NCBI GenBank assembly: GCA_015232575.1
Contig: JADFZL010000006.1
Location: 1-64,000 of the forward strand
Direction of reading: 5' to 3'
Origin: Candidatus Rifleibacteriota bacterium
GTDB taxonomy: Bacteria; Muiribacteriota; Ozemobacteria; Ozemobacterales; Ozemobacteraceae
DNA: 64,000 nucleotides
A program made the position numbers and the translations under genes. The notes under the pieces are model-generated. The model was not told the origin of the DNA. It saw nothing but the letters and a program-made list of their open reading frames with translations, and made no database searches. Below are positions 6,684-14,546 of this stretch, piece after piece. Numbering within the stretch: the first letter of the stretch is position 1; every line of letters begins with the position of its first letter.

Positions 6684-9512
6684 TCAGTCTTTTGAGAATA
6701 TAAACACTTTTTGGAGAATATCTCTCAGAGCTTCCAACTGGAAAGGTTTCTGAATAAACCCGGCGAGTCCTTTCCCGGTAAATCTCTGGGTCGCTTCCTG
6801 CTGGTTATAGCCGCTTGAAAGAATAACTTTCAAATCTGGCTTTATTTGTCTGACTTTACTGAATACAATTGTTCCATCCATTTTCGGCATTGTAAGATCA
6901 AGAATTATACATTTGTATTCATCGGGGCTGCTGGAAAACATTTCCAGAGCTTCAAGTCCATCGCGTGCGATTTCGGAAACGATACCCATTTTTTTCAGAT
7001 AGTTCTGACACACAAATGCAACAGCCTCTTCATCATCAACGACCAGAATTTTTCCAGCGAACTTCAGAGACACTGCTTTTCTTTTACCACTGTCAGAAGA
7101 ACCTTTTTCCTTACTTGCTTCTTCGTGCGAAATGCTGGGGAAAAGAACTTTAAATGTGCTTCCTTTGCCAACTTCACTGTAAACAATAATAGCACCGTGC
7201 TGGGCATTCATTATTCCGAGGACAGCGGACATTCCAAGTCCTCTTCCAGTGAATTTAGTTGTGAAGAAGGGGTCAAAAAGGCGGCTCTTAGTGTTTTCAT
7301 CCATTCCGCAACCGTCGTCATTAACCTCAAGATAAACGAATTCGCCTGCTTTTGCCTTCTCTTTACACGAGCTTTTCGCAAGATACGAGGAATCACAGTA
7401 CTGCACTCCGGTTGATATTGAAATATGACCGTTATTTTTTCCAATAGCTTCTGAAGCATTAACAATAAGATTCATAATAATCTGCTGAACTTGAGATGGA
7501 TCTGCCCTGATAGGAAGAATATCGCTCTTGAGCTGCATTGAAAGGGAAATGCTCCTTGACATCGAAGTTCGCATCAGATGTGCCATTTCGTTCACAAGCT
7601 CGCTTAGATTAACCAGCTTGTTCAGAAATTTTCCTTTTCCGGAATACGCAAGAAGCTGCCTTGTCAGGTCAGCGGCACGCATTGATGCCTTTGTCGCAGC
7701 AGTGATACTCGGATAAGCAGGCGAAGAAATAGAAATATCAAGTTTTGCAAGATCAAGATTTCCAAGAATCGCAGTCAAGAGATTATTAAAATCGTGTGCA
7801 ATTCCTCCTGCAAGAACCCCCAGACTTTCAAGCTTCTGCGAGTGCAGAAGTCTCCGCTCCATTTCAAGCCTGGAATCTTCAGCTTTTTTTCTTTCAGAAA
7901 TGTCTGTTATCAAACCAATCAACCGAGTGGGACATCCGTTTACGTCCCACTCGGTTGCTTTTCCTGAGGCGGAATGCCATATCAGCCTTCCAGAAGAATC
8001 GCACAATCTGAATTCATGATAGAAAATCGGCTCTTCAGGTGAATATTGTTTTTTGACACAGTCGATACACTTCTGTTTATCAAGATCACACAACAGTCCA
8101 AAGAATTCCTCAAGGCTCCGGGGAACAGTTTCATAGCCAAGCTTTGCAAATACGCTGTTTGAAGCAGTAAAAACACTATCACGCATAAGAATCTCGAAAG
8201 AAGAGCTGTGAGTTGCCTCAAGAGCAATCTGGAAATGTTGCTCTTTCTCACTCAAACGCTTTTCAAAATTTCTACGTTCTGTGATATCACGAACGATTGC
8301 AAGAGCTCGATTTTTTCCACATGGCACAACGCGGCTTTCAAATTCACGATGTTGATTGTGCATTTCCAGGCTGTATTCATACTTCTCTTCGCGCCCAGTG
8401 GAGATAACCGAATAAACTTTTTCTTCGGTTAACGGAACAAGCATCGGCGGCAAAACATCTCTGACTTTTTTTCCAAGAAAATCTTTTGGAGACTTGTAAA
8501 AAGAAGTATCTTTTGATTCGTCAGCATTACATTCTAAAAATCGCAAATCTTCACTGAATAAAAACATCAGATCTGGAATTGCAACAAGCAAAGCTCGGTT
8601 TCTTGTCTCCGATTCAGCAAGGCTTCTGTTAATACGAATAAGCCTGTAATGACTCATTATAAGCCAGAAAAAGACAAAAAGGACTGAAATGGAAAGTGGA
8701 ATTGAATAATAACTCAGGTGATGAACTATTTTCTGAAGAACAGTTTCCTCTTCGTATATTCCGAACCACTTGTCATATATTTCCTGATAGGCTCCAGAGT
8801 GCTTCAACGAAAGCAAAGCACTGTTTAATTGTGACACAAGTTTTTCATTTCCGCGCTTAACAGCCATACAATAGCTCAGCGACATCATATCAATACCAGC
8901 TGGCTTCAAGTTTTTCAACTTGAGGGTTTTTACAAGATAGTATCCCTGAGCCCTGGTAAGCAAAGCTCCAAAATGCTTTCCGCTTTCAATAAGCCTCAGA
9001 GCATCGGGAACTGTATCAGTCAAGATCAGCTTTCCGGGAAAGTTCATGGAAACAAGAAATTCATGACCAATGTCGCCATTCTGAACAACAATCTCTTTCC
9101 CCGACAAATCAGAAAGAATCGCCCCTTGATCGCCTTTACGAATAAACAGATCATACTGATTTGCCAGATGCCTGATGGAAAAATCAAATTCTTTTGCTCT
9201 CTCAGGAGAAAATACCATGCCTCCGATGGCATCAATCATTCCATCGCGAAGATCCTGCTTGACGTCAGTCCATTTGCCAAGTTTAATTTCGCATTGAAAA
9301 CCGGCTGCAGAGGCAACAGCTTTTGTCAAGTCAATGTTGTAGCCTGCAGGAACATTATTTTCATCCAAAAAGGAATAAGGTGGATAATCAATATCCTCAC
9401 CAAAAATCAGCGGTTTTGCACACAATGAAAATGCGTTGATTAACAGGAAGAAAAAAAATAGCAAAACGAACTTTTCAGATGGCCTGCTGAAACCCATATT
9501 TTTGCATGACAT
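6684..9512 (-). CDS. Hybrid sensor histidine kinase with periplasmic amino-acid-binding-type sensor
   Basis: 942 residues. A signal/anchor helix (about 15-31) is followed by a periplasmic family-3 solute-binding domain (about 33-252; PLIFGEDIDYPPYSF, ending DKWFGIYEEE) and a membrane helix (about 267-287). Two PAS domains (about 300-412 and 422-545) precede HisKA with phospho-acceptor His573 (GGIAHDFNNLL). The HATPase (NLIVNASEA, DDGCGMDE, TTKFTGRGLGMS) and a C-terminal receiver domain (KILVVDDEE, CIILDLTMPKMDG, with FIQKPF) complete it. It should sense a small solute, perhaps an amino acid, and relay phosphate internally to its receiver. No output regulator is adjacent. It is a single gene, with intergenic repeats on both sides. 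Confidence 0.92.
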   Translation of the reverse strand: MSCKNMGFSRPSEKFVLLFFFFLLINAFSLCAKPLIFGEDIDYPPYSFLDENNVPAGYNIDLTKAVASAAGFQCEIKLGKWTDVKQDLRDGMIDAIGGMVFSPERAKEFDFSIRHLANQYDLFIRKGDQGAILSDLSGKEIVVQNGDIGHEFLVSMNFPGKLILTDTVPDALRLIESGKHFGALLTRAQGYYLVKTLKLKNLKPAGIDMMSLSYCMAVKRGNEKLVSQLNSALLSLKHSGAYQEIYDKWFGIYEEETVLQKIVHHLSYYSIPLSISVLFVFFWLIMSHYRLIRINRSLAESETRNRALLVAIPDLMFLFSEDLRFLECNADESKDTSFYKSPKDFLGKKVRDVLPPMLVPLTEEKVYSVISTGREEKYEYSLEMHNQHREFESRVVPCGKNRALAIVRDITERRNFEKRLSEKEQHFQIALEATHSSSFEILMRDSVFTASNSVFAKLGYETVPRSLEEFFGLLCDLDKQKCIDCVKKQYSPEEPIFYHEFRLCDSSGRLIWHSASGKATEWDVNGCPTRLIGLITDISERKKAEDSRLEMERRLLHSQKLESLGVLAGGIAHDFNNLLTAILGNLDLAKLDISISSPAYPSITAATKASMRAADLTRQLLAYSGKGKFLNKLVNLSELVNEMAHLMRTSMSRSISLSMQLKSDILPIRADPSQVQQIIMNLIVNASEAIGKNNGHISISTGVQYCDSSYLAKSSCKEKAKAGEFVYLEVNDDGCGMDENTKSRLFDPFFTTKFTGRGLGMSAVLGIMNAQHGAIIVYSEVGKGSTFKVLFPSISHEEASKEKGSSDSGKRKAVSLKFAGKILVVDDEEAVAFVCQNYLKKMGIVSEIARDGLEALEMFSSSPDEYKCIILDLTMPKMDGTIVFSKVRQIKPDLKVILSSGYNQQEATQRFTGKGLAGFIQKPFQLEALRDILQKVFIFSKD

Positions 9513-10020
9513 ATTCTGCTTCTCTCAACAAGTTATTCCACGTCGAAGTTAGTTTTCTAATCTTCAGAAGATTCGGGAATAATTATTTTCCAACTCATAT
9601 AAAGCATTATAACACAATAATTTTACATTCGCTTAAACTTTTCGATCCCTCCAATAGCAAGCGGGAACCTACGACATGAGCGCTTTAATTATAAGCAAAT
9701 ACAAATGACACTGTAGCAACGCTGCTGAAGAAAAGAAATTTTTCACACAGAGGCTCAGAGAGACAGAGAAAAAAGAGAGAATCAGCACCGATGGCTCGGG
9801 ACCCACTAAATAATCATGTTGTTTCTTAACGACTCCTTACGAATTTTTGTCAGAAAAGCCAACAAATCATTTTATTGATTATTTTACATTTTTTTTTGAT
9901 ATTTTACATTTTTTTTGGCATTCATTATTCATTTTATGATAACATAGCCACATTAATGATAATCTGATGCGTGATACTCTATTTTTTTCTAGTTGTTTTC
10001 AATTTTTTTGCATTTCACTA
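9513..10020. other. Gene-free stretch with a family F element end
   Basis: No gene seen. A family F inverted-end sequence lies at 9710-9729 (actgtagcaacgctgctgaa), followed by a cagaggctcagagagacagag core (about 9746-9770). Then comes a stretch (about 9790-9835) that shares the words ccactaaataat and gtttcttaacgactcctta with the hairpin at 14430-14513. The remainder is T-rich. Confidence 0.55.
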
Positions 10021-10049
10021 TTGACTTTCATATGCAATAGTTATATAAT
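10021..10049 (+). promoter_or_regulatory. Promoter of tRNA-Ala
   Basis: A TTGACT -35 box (10021-10026) and a TATAAT -10 box (10044-10049) are separated by 17 bases and lie 14 bases before the tRNA. This is a near-consensus housekeeping sigma promoter. Confidence 0.8.
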
Positions 10050-10063
10050 TGCCAAATAATTAC

Positions 10064-10137
10064 GGGGCTATGGCGCAGTTTGGGAGCGCGCTTGAATGGC
10101 ATTCAAGAGGTCGCGGGTTCGAGCCCCGCTAGCTCCA
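10064..10137 (+). tRNA. tRNA-Ala (anticodon GGC)
   Basis: 74 bases. The acceptor stem ggggcta pairs with tagctcc (one G-T). The anticodon stem cttga/tcaag encloses loop atggcat with anticodon GGC at 10098-10100, reading GCC. The T-arm has gcggg, ttcgagc and cccgc. The discriminator is A and CCA is not encoded. It is preceded by its own promoter and followed by a perfect hairpin. Confidence 0.95.
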
Positions 10138-10163
10138 CTCTATAGCGGATAAAGCGAAGCCTT

Positions 10164-10212
10164 AAAGCAAAACGCAGCATTTGTAATGAACAAAAATGCT
10201 GCGTTTTGCTTT
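10164..10212 (+). terminator. Hairpin after tRNA-Ala
   Basis: A perfect 19-base inverted repeat (10164-10182 with 10194-10212) around an 11-base loop. The stem reads aaagcaaaacgcagcattt, so a short T-tract follows only as part of the stem. Probably the tRNA terminator. Confidence 0.75.
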
Positions 10213-10252
10213 ACAGTGTAATGTTCGGTTAGCTTATTGTCGGAGGATATCA

Positions 10253-10915
10253 ATGAAAACAGCTCAGAAACTTTTTCAAGAGAACTATACCTATGGCGAT
10301 TACCTTACGTGGCCAGAAGGCGAACGATGGGAGCTTATCGACGGCGAAGCTTACGACATGTCCCCGGCGCCGACATTAAACCATCAGGACATCCTGGGTG
10401 ACCTTTATATCCAATTTGCCTCATTTTTCCAGAATAAGAAATGCAAAGTCTACACGGCGCCGGTGGATGTCTTGTTCCCCGACAACGATCAGCAGGACGA
10501 AAAGAAAGTCAGAAACGTTGTTCAGCCTGATCTGGTCGTTATATGCGACAGGAAAAAACTGAACGAGAAGAACGTGAAAGGCGCTCCTGATCTTGTCATA
10601 GAAGTCCTCTCACCTTCAACAGCCTCAAAAGACGTTATTAAAAAGCGAAGGCTCTATGAAACACACGGAGTAAAGTAATACTGGACAGTTTCACCCATAA
10701 ATCACACAGTCACCATATACAAGCTTTCAGAAAAAGGGTGTTACGAAATACCCGAAGAACACGATTCAGAGGAAGATATTGAAGTAAACTTGTTCCCTGG
10801 ATTAAAGATTATTCTTTCAACTGTTTTTCCGAAGTCTGATCTCGTTGTCAAAGAAGGTCCAGCGCGATATTACAGCCACACAGGCGAACTCGTAATCCGA
10901 AAAGTTCAAAAGTAG
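10253..10915 (+). pseudogene. Uma2 (DUF820) family endonuclease-fold gene with in-frame stop
   Basis: The frame from ATG 10253 (GGAGG at 10242-10246) reads 141 residues of a Uma2 protein: RWELIDGEAYDMSPAP, the PD-(D/E)xK-type core QPDLVVICD and PDLVIEVLSPSTASKD, and YETHGVK. It then meets TAA at 10676-10678. The same frame continues immediately with YWTVSP and stays open to TAG at 10913. Uma2 proteins normally read GVKEYW here, so a single GAA-to-TAA change explains the stop and no bases are lost. Either it is a recent pseudogene, or the upstream 141-residue piece, which holds the whole nuclease core, is still made. The flanking tRNA is a common insertion point for such accessory genes. Confidence 0.85.
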
Positions 10916-10916
10916 G

Positions 10917-10946
10917 TAGACTTTCCGGCATGAAAATTGCTATACT
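10917..10946 (+). promoter_or_regulatory. Possible promoter of the POT transporter gene
   Basis: TAGACT (10917-10922) and TATACT (10941-10946) are 18 bases apart, about 40 bases before the start codon. The -35 box is weak. Confidence 0.45.
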
Positions 10947-10986
10947 TCTTCCGCAAAAATAAATCTTTTTACATCAAGGAGAAGCA

Positions 10987-12294
10987 ATGAGCAACGAAAG
11001 CTGGTCGTTTCCGAGAGAGTTCTGGATTGCTAATTTCATGGAGTTATGCGAAAGAGCAGCCTACTACGGTTTTTTTATTGTATTGACATTATACCTCACT
11101 GACATCGTCGGTTTCACCGACAAGGAAACCGGCATTGTCGCCGGTGTTTTTTCGGCCATGTTATATTTTTTACCACCCTTTGTTGGCGCGATAAGCGATC
11201 GAATTGGTTTTCGCCATGCAATGATTCTGGCTTTCGCCCTTCTCACTGTCGGATACACTCTCATGGCTATTTTCCACAGCAAGTCCGTCGTTCTTTTAAC
11301 TCTCACGATCATTTTGATTGGCGGTTCATTCATCAAGCCTCTTATCACAGGCACAGTTGCAAAAACAACAAGTGAAGCCAATCGTGCAAGAGGATATTCC
11401 CTTTTCTACTGGGTTGTCAATTTTGGTGCATTCAGCGGAAAGACCTTTGTTCCGTTCATACGCCAGAACTGGGGTCTCGCTTATGTGAACTATTTTTCGG
11501 CAATCATGGCTTTTCTGGCACTTTTGTTTGCGATATTCTTTTTTAAAGCAATAGAAAATGACAAACCTGCCAAAACCTTTTCGGAAGTTTTCACATCTCT
11601 GAAGGCAATCTTTTTGTCTCCAAAGCTTATGATGCTGACCTTAATCGTTGCCGGCTTCTGGATCATTCAACATCAGATGTATGCAACCATGCCCAAATAC
11701 GTTATCAGGCTTCTTGGTGACAGTGCGAAACCAGAATGGCTTGCCAACGTAAATCCGCTTTTCGTAGTAATATTTGTAGTTCCTGTAACTCAACTGATGA
11801 AAAAATACGCAGCTGTATCATCCATGCTTGTCGGAATGATACTCATGCCCTTTTCAGCACTTGCCATGTCAGGTTCTCAATGGCTTCAAAACGGAGTATT
11901 CGGACTTCATCCTTTGACGGTGATGATGATAATCGGCATTGGAATTCAGGGATTTGCAGAATGCTTTATTTCTCCAAGATTTCTCGAATACTTTTCTCTT
12001 CAGGCGCCAAAGGGCGAAGAAGGAATTTACCTCGGATTCAGCCATCTGCATTCATTCTTTTCAGCTCTTGCCGGCTTCATTCTGTCCGGCTACCTGCTTG
12101 ATGCATATTGTCCGGACCCAAAAACACTTCCGGCAGGCATTTCAGCAGCCGAAAGAGCAGCTTATTATTCAGGAGCACACAAAATCTGGTATGTCTTCCT
12201 TGGAATCGGTCTGGTAGCAGCTGTAGCATTATTCATCTTCCGACTCGTCACCCAGGAAAAAACCACTCAGGAAGCAACACCCTCAGCAGCCTGA
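10987..12294 (+). CDS. POT/PTR2-type MFS transporter
   Basis: 435 residues with about 12 hydrophobic helices. The N-terminal ELCERAAYYGFFIVLTLY matches the ExxERxxYYG signature of proton-coupled oligopeptide transporters, which import di- and tripeptides with protons. The helix 2-3 loop GAISDRIGFRHAMI is the MFS loop. Substrate specificity cannot be read from the sequence. The start ATG has AAGGAG a few bases upstream. It is monocistronic, with its own hairpin terminator. Confidence 0.85.
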   Translation: MSNESWSFPREFWIANFMELCERAAYYGFFIVLTLYLTDIVGFTDKETGIVAGVFSAMLYFLPPFVGAISDRIGFRHAMILAFALLTVGYTLMAIFHSKSVVLLTLTIILIGGSFIKPLITGTVAKTTSEANRARGYSLFYWVVNFGAFSGKTFVPFIRQNWGLAYVNYFSAIMAFLALLFAIFFFKAIENDKPAKTFSEVFTSLKAIFLSPKLMMLTLIVAGFWIIQHQMYATMPKYVIRLLGDSAKPEWLANVNPLFVVIFVVPVTQLMKKYAAVSSMLVGMILMPFSALAMSGSQWLQNGVFGLHPLTVMMIIGIGIQGFAECFISPRFLEYFSLQAPKGEEGIYLGFSHLHSFFSALAGFILSGYLLDAYCPDPKTLPAGISAAERAAYYSGAHKIWYVFLGIGLVAAVALFIFRLVTQEKTTQEATPSAA

Positions 12295-12304
12295 TGCTAA
12301 TATA

Positions 12305-12346
12305 AAACCACGTGTTCTGCAACATGCTGAACACGTGGTTTTTTTT
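12305..12346 (+). terminator. Rho-independent terminator of the POT transporter gene
   Basis: A 13-base perfect stem (aaaccacgtgttc with gaacacgtggttt), an 11-base loop and an eight-T run. Confidence 0.92.
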
Positions 12347-12845
12347 GAGCTGATTTTTAACCACGGAAAAACACGGAATCTCACGGATTTTCGGACAGAA
12401 TAGCACTAAGTATGCAAAATCTTAATTAAGGGGACAAATTAGCGAATTAACTTTGGGTTGGGCTGTCATCTCGAACGAATGTGAGAGATCTCATAAAACA
12501 TTGTTTAATGACCCCTTTATTAAGATTTGCTATACTAAATTTCTACAAGAAAAGACGAGACAAGAAAAGATTTTTTCCACAGATTACGCAGATTTTCAAG
12601 CTTAAAGATTTGGTATTGTATTGAAGAATAAATAGCATTACACTGATTTCTAATTAATTAACTGAAACTCTTTTGGCGTCTTATATTATCTCTTCTTCCC
12701 CAAGCATCCGCTACCTCTGGTTCTTTCCTGTCATCTTCCTGTCCTTGCCTTAATTCCAGCTTTTTTCCGCCTTTTTCCGTGTAATTCTGTGTAATTCCGT
12801 GGTTAAAAAGCTCTTGGTTCCATTTTCCCAGTTTGCTTGTTTCAA
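12347..12845. other. Gene-free repeat stretch
   Basis: About 500 bases without a gene. Family B (12358-12390 and about 12770-12805), family E (about 12410-12442, agtatgcaaaatcttaatta followed by aggggacaaatt), family C (about 12465-12500), family G (about 12550-12572) and family A (about 12575-12600). Confidence 0.7.
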
Positions 12846-14270
12846 TCAGAAGTTGTATGCTCTTTCGATGAGAACTTGCCAGCCGCCACGTATTTTCGAT
12901 GATGTCTTATCGCCTGCACCAGATGAAGTGCCCGATGAGCCACCCGATTGAGAAGAACCAAGTTCAGTCTCTTCCTTGTCCTTTGAAACTTCGGTTGGAA
13001 TAATCAGAGAAGGTGCCATTTTCCAGTAACCATGGGCATCTTTTCTTGTTAAACCTAATGTAATGCGATGAAGGTCATAGACATGATTACGCCTGGTCAA
13101 TACAGCCTGAGTTTTTTTGCGGAAATTGTATATTTTTTCGTCTGTGAGCTCGTTGGAAAGGTCAAGACGAGAAAAGCCGTATTGAAAATCTGAGTCAATT
13201 CTGTGCATAAACCTGAAAGTGCTTCCCAATCTGAATTCTGAAAATGATTCAGTCTGCGGAATATTTATTGTTGAGCGAACTTCATTTGTTCCAAACAGAA
13301 AAAGAGGGTCGAGTGTAATAAGATTGTTCGCAAGGTAGATATTTCCCAGAAGTTTCCTTCTCGAAAGTTCCAAGAAGAAGTCCTGCTTTCCATGGAAAGC
13401 CAATCCTGCTGATAAAGCTGATCTTTCAAACTCGATTTCTGAAGATCCGAAAATAAATTTTGAGTTTTTTGTGCTTTCGCCTGAACCGCTGGTTCTAAAA
13501 CGTGAATACCTCAAATATGGAACACATTTTCTGCCTTTAAAAGCCAATTCACACTCAATTTCCCTGTATAAACGCTTTAACGGAACTTCAAGTTCCATTC
13601 TGATGCCGGAAGTCTCTATTTTTGATTCTATTTCCCCTTTGACAAAGGAAAACAGAAAGTCCGCGTCTTTTCCTTCGGAAAAAATTCTCAATCTGTCGGC
13701 TTGCAAAGGGTTTTCAAACCTTATCCCCGGATTATTTCCCAGCGCGGCTACGATGTCTTCATTTAAAGAGAAAATTCCGTCAAAAATGTTGTTTGTTGAA
13801 ATTCGTCCGGCTTCAACGGTTAAGCCTCTGTTAAAGCGGCTTAATGAGTATTCCGAGAATTCTTCGCTGCACGAAAGATTAAACGGATCTGACTTGCTGG
13901 AATCATTTGTAAACCACTTCTGATCTCCAGATGGCTGCCAGGAATAATTTATTCCGAACTCCCCGTTGATGTTATATCGAAGCGAAGTCTTAGTTCGAGA
14001 GCCATCAAAACGGCTTGTTTCAACGCCATCTTTCCATTCCCGGAATATTTCTTCTACAGAATAACCTATTTTTAACTGACGTGACGCTGTCGCCCAATCG
14101 GGTTTCTTCACAGCAATAGGATATTCGGGCAGAGCAAAATAGGAATGAATATCAAAAGCTGCTGCTGAATCAGAGAAACAAATTACAAATGCCATAGAAA
14201 AGAAAAACAAAAAACTCTTTGAGCAAACAAAGCGAGCTTTTTTGTCAAACTTAAGTTTAATAAAATTCAC
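12846..14270 (-). CDS. Putative outer-membrane beta-barrel protein
   Basis: 474 residues, with no family recognised. A basic N-terminus and a hydrophobic stretch (about 18-38, SFLFFFSMAFVICFSDSAAA) form a signal peptide with cleavage near AAA-FD. The rest alternates polar and hydrophobic residues in short strands and ends ...RGGWQVLIERAYNF. A terminal Phe after alternating hydrophobics is the usual BAM-recognition signature. Residues about 440-460 are a Gly/Ser-rich loop. The start is GTG with GGAGG nine bases upstream. It lies downstream of the lipoprotein paralogues on the same strand but is separated by a hairpin, so probably transcribed on its own. Confidence 0.6.
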   Translation of the reverse strand: MNFIKLKFDKKARFVCSKSFLFFFSMAFVICFSDSAAAFDIHSYFALPEYPIAVKKPDWATASRQLKIGYSVEEIFREWKDGVETSRFDGSRTKTSLRYNINGEFGINYSWQPSGDQKWFTNDSSKSDPFNLSCSEEFSEYSLSRFNRGLTVEAGRISTNNIFDGIFSLNEDIVAALGNNPGIRFENPLQADRLRIFSEGKDADFLFSFVKGEIESKIETSGIRMELEVPLKRLYREIECELAFKGRKCVPYLRYSRFRTSGSGESTKNSKFIFGSSEIEFERSALSAGLAFHGKQDFFLELSRRKLLGNIYLANNLITLDPLFLFGTNEVRSTINIPQTESFSEFRLGSTFRFMHRIDSDFQYGFSRLDLSNELTDEKIYNFRKKTQAVLTRRNHVYDLHRITLGLTRKDAHGYWKMAPSLIIPTEVSKDKEETELGSSQSGGSSGTSSGAGDKTSSKIRGGWQVLIERAYNF

Positions 14271-14429
14271 AAGAAATGTCCTCCCGCAAGTGTCTGCATT
14301 GCTATCACATCAAACCAATTGAAACTCAAAAGTTTGGAATAACATAATAATTCTTTCATCTGCCGTGTGCAACAGCAAAAATTTTGAAGATTTCCTCTTC
14401 CAAAGAAAAAGGGAATTTCTGATTTTTTT

Positions 14430-14513
14430 CAGATAAGGAGTCGTTAAGAAACAGAGCCGAACCCGGAATCGAAATACCACTAAATTATTTCGATCTGAAT
14501 TCGGCTCTGTTAA
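14430..14513 (-). terminator. Long hairpin after the first lipoprotein paralogue
   Basis: Inverted repeat acagagccgaa ... ttcggctctgt, extended inward by a second pairing (atcgaaat with atttcgat), around 14453-14511. It lies about 35 bases downstream of the stop at 14547, so probably a terminator. The flank aaggagtcgttaagaaac recurs inverted near 9818-9836, which suggests a mobile or repeated hairpin rather than a simple terminator. Confidence 0.6.
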
Positions 14514-14546
14514 AACCTGAGAACAGATATCTGTCAAGTCGACAGA

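Noticed and set aside
14310..14537. 75-residue minus-strand frame
   Set aside because: It covers the long hairpin after the lipoprotein gene and shows no family features.
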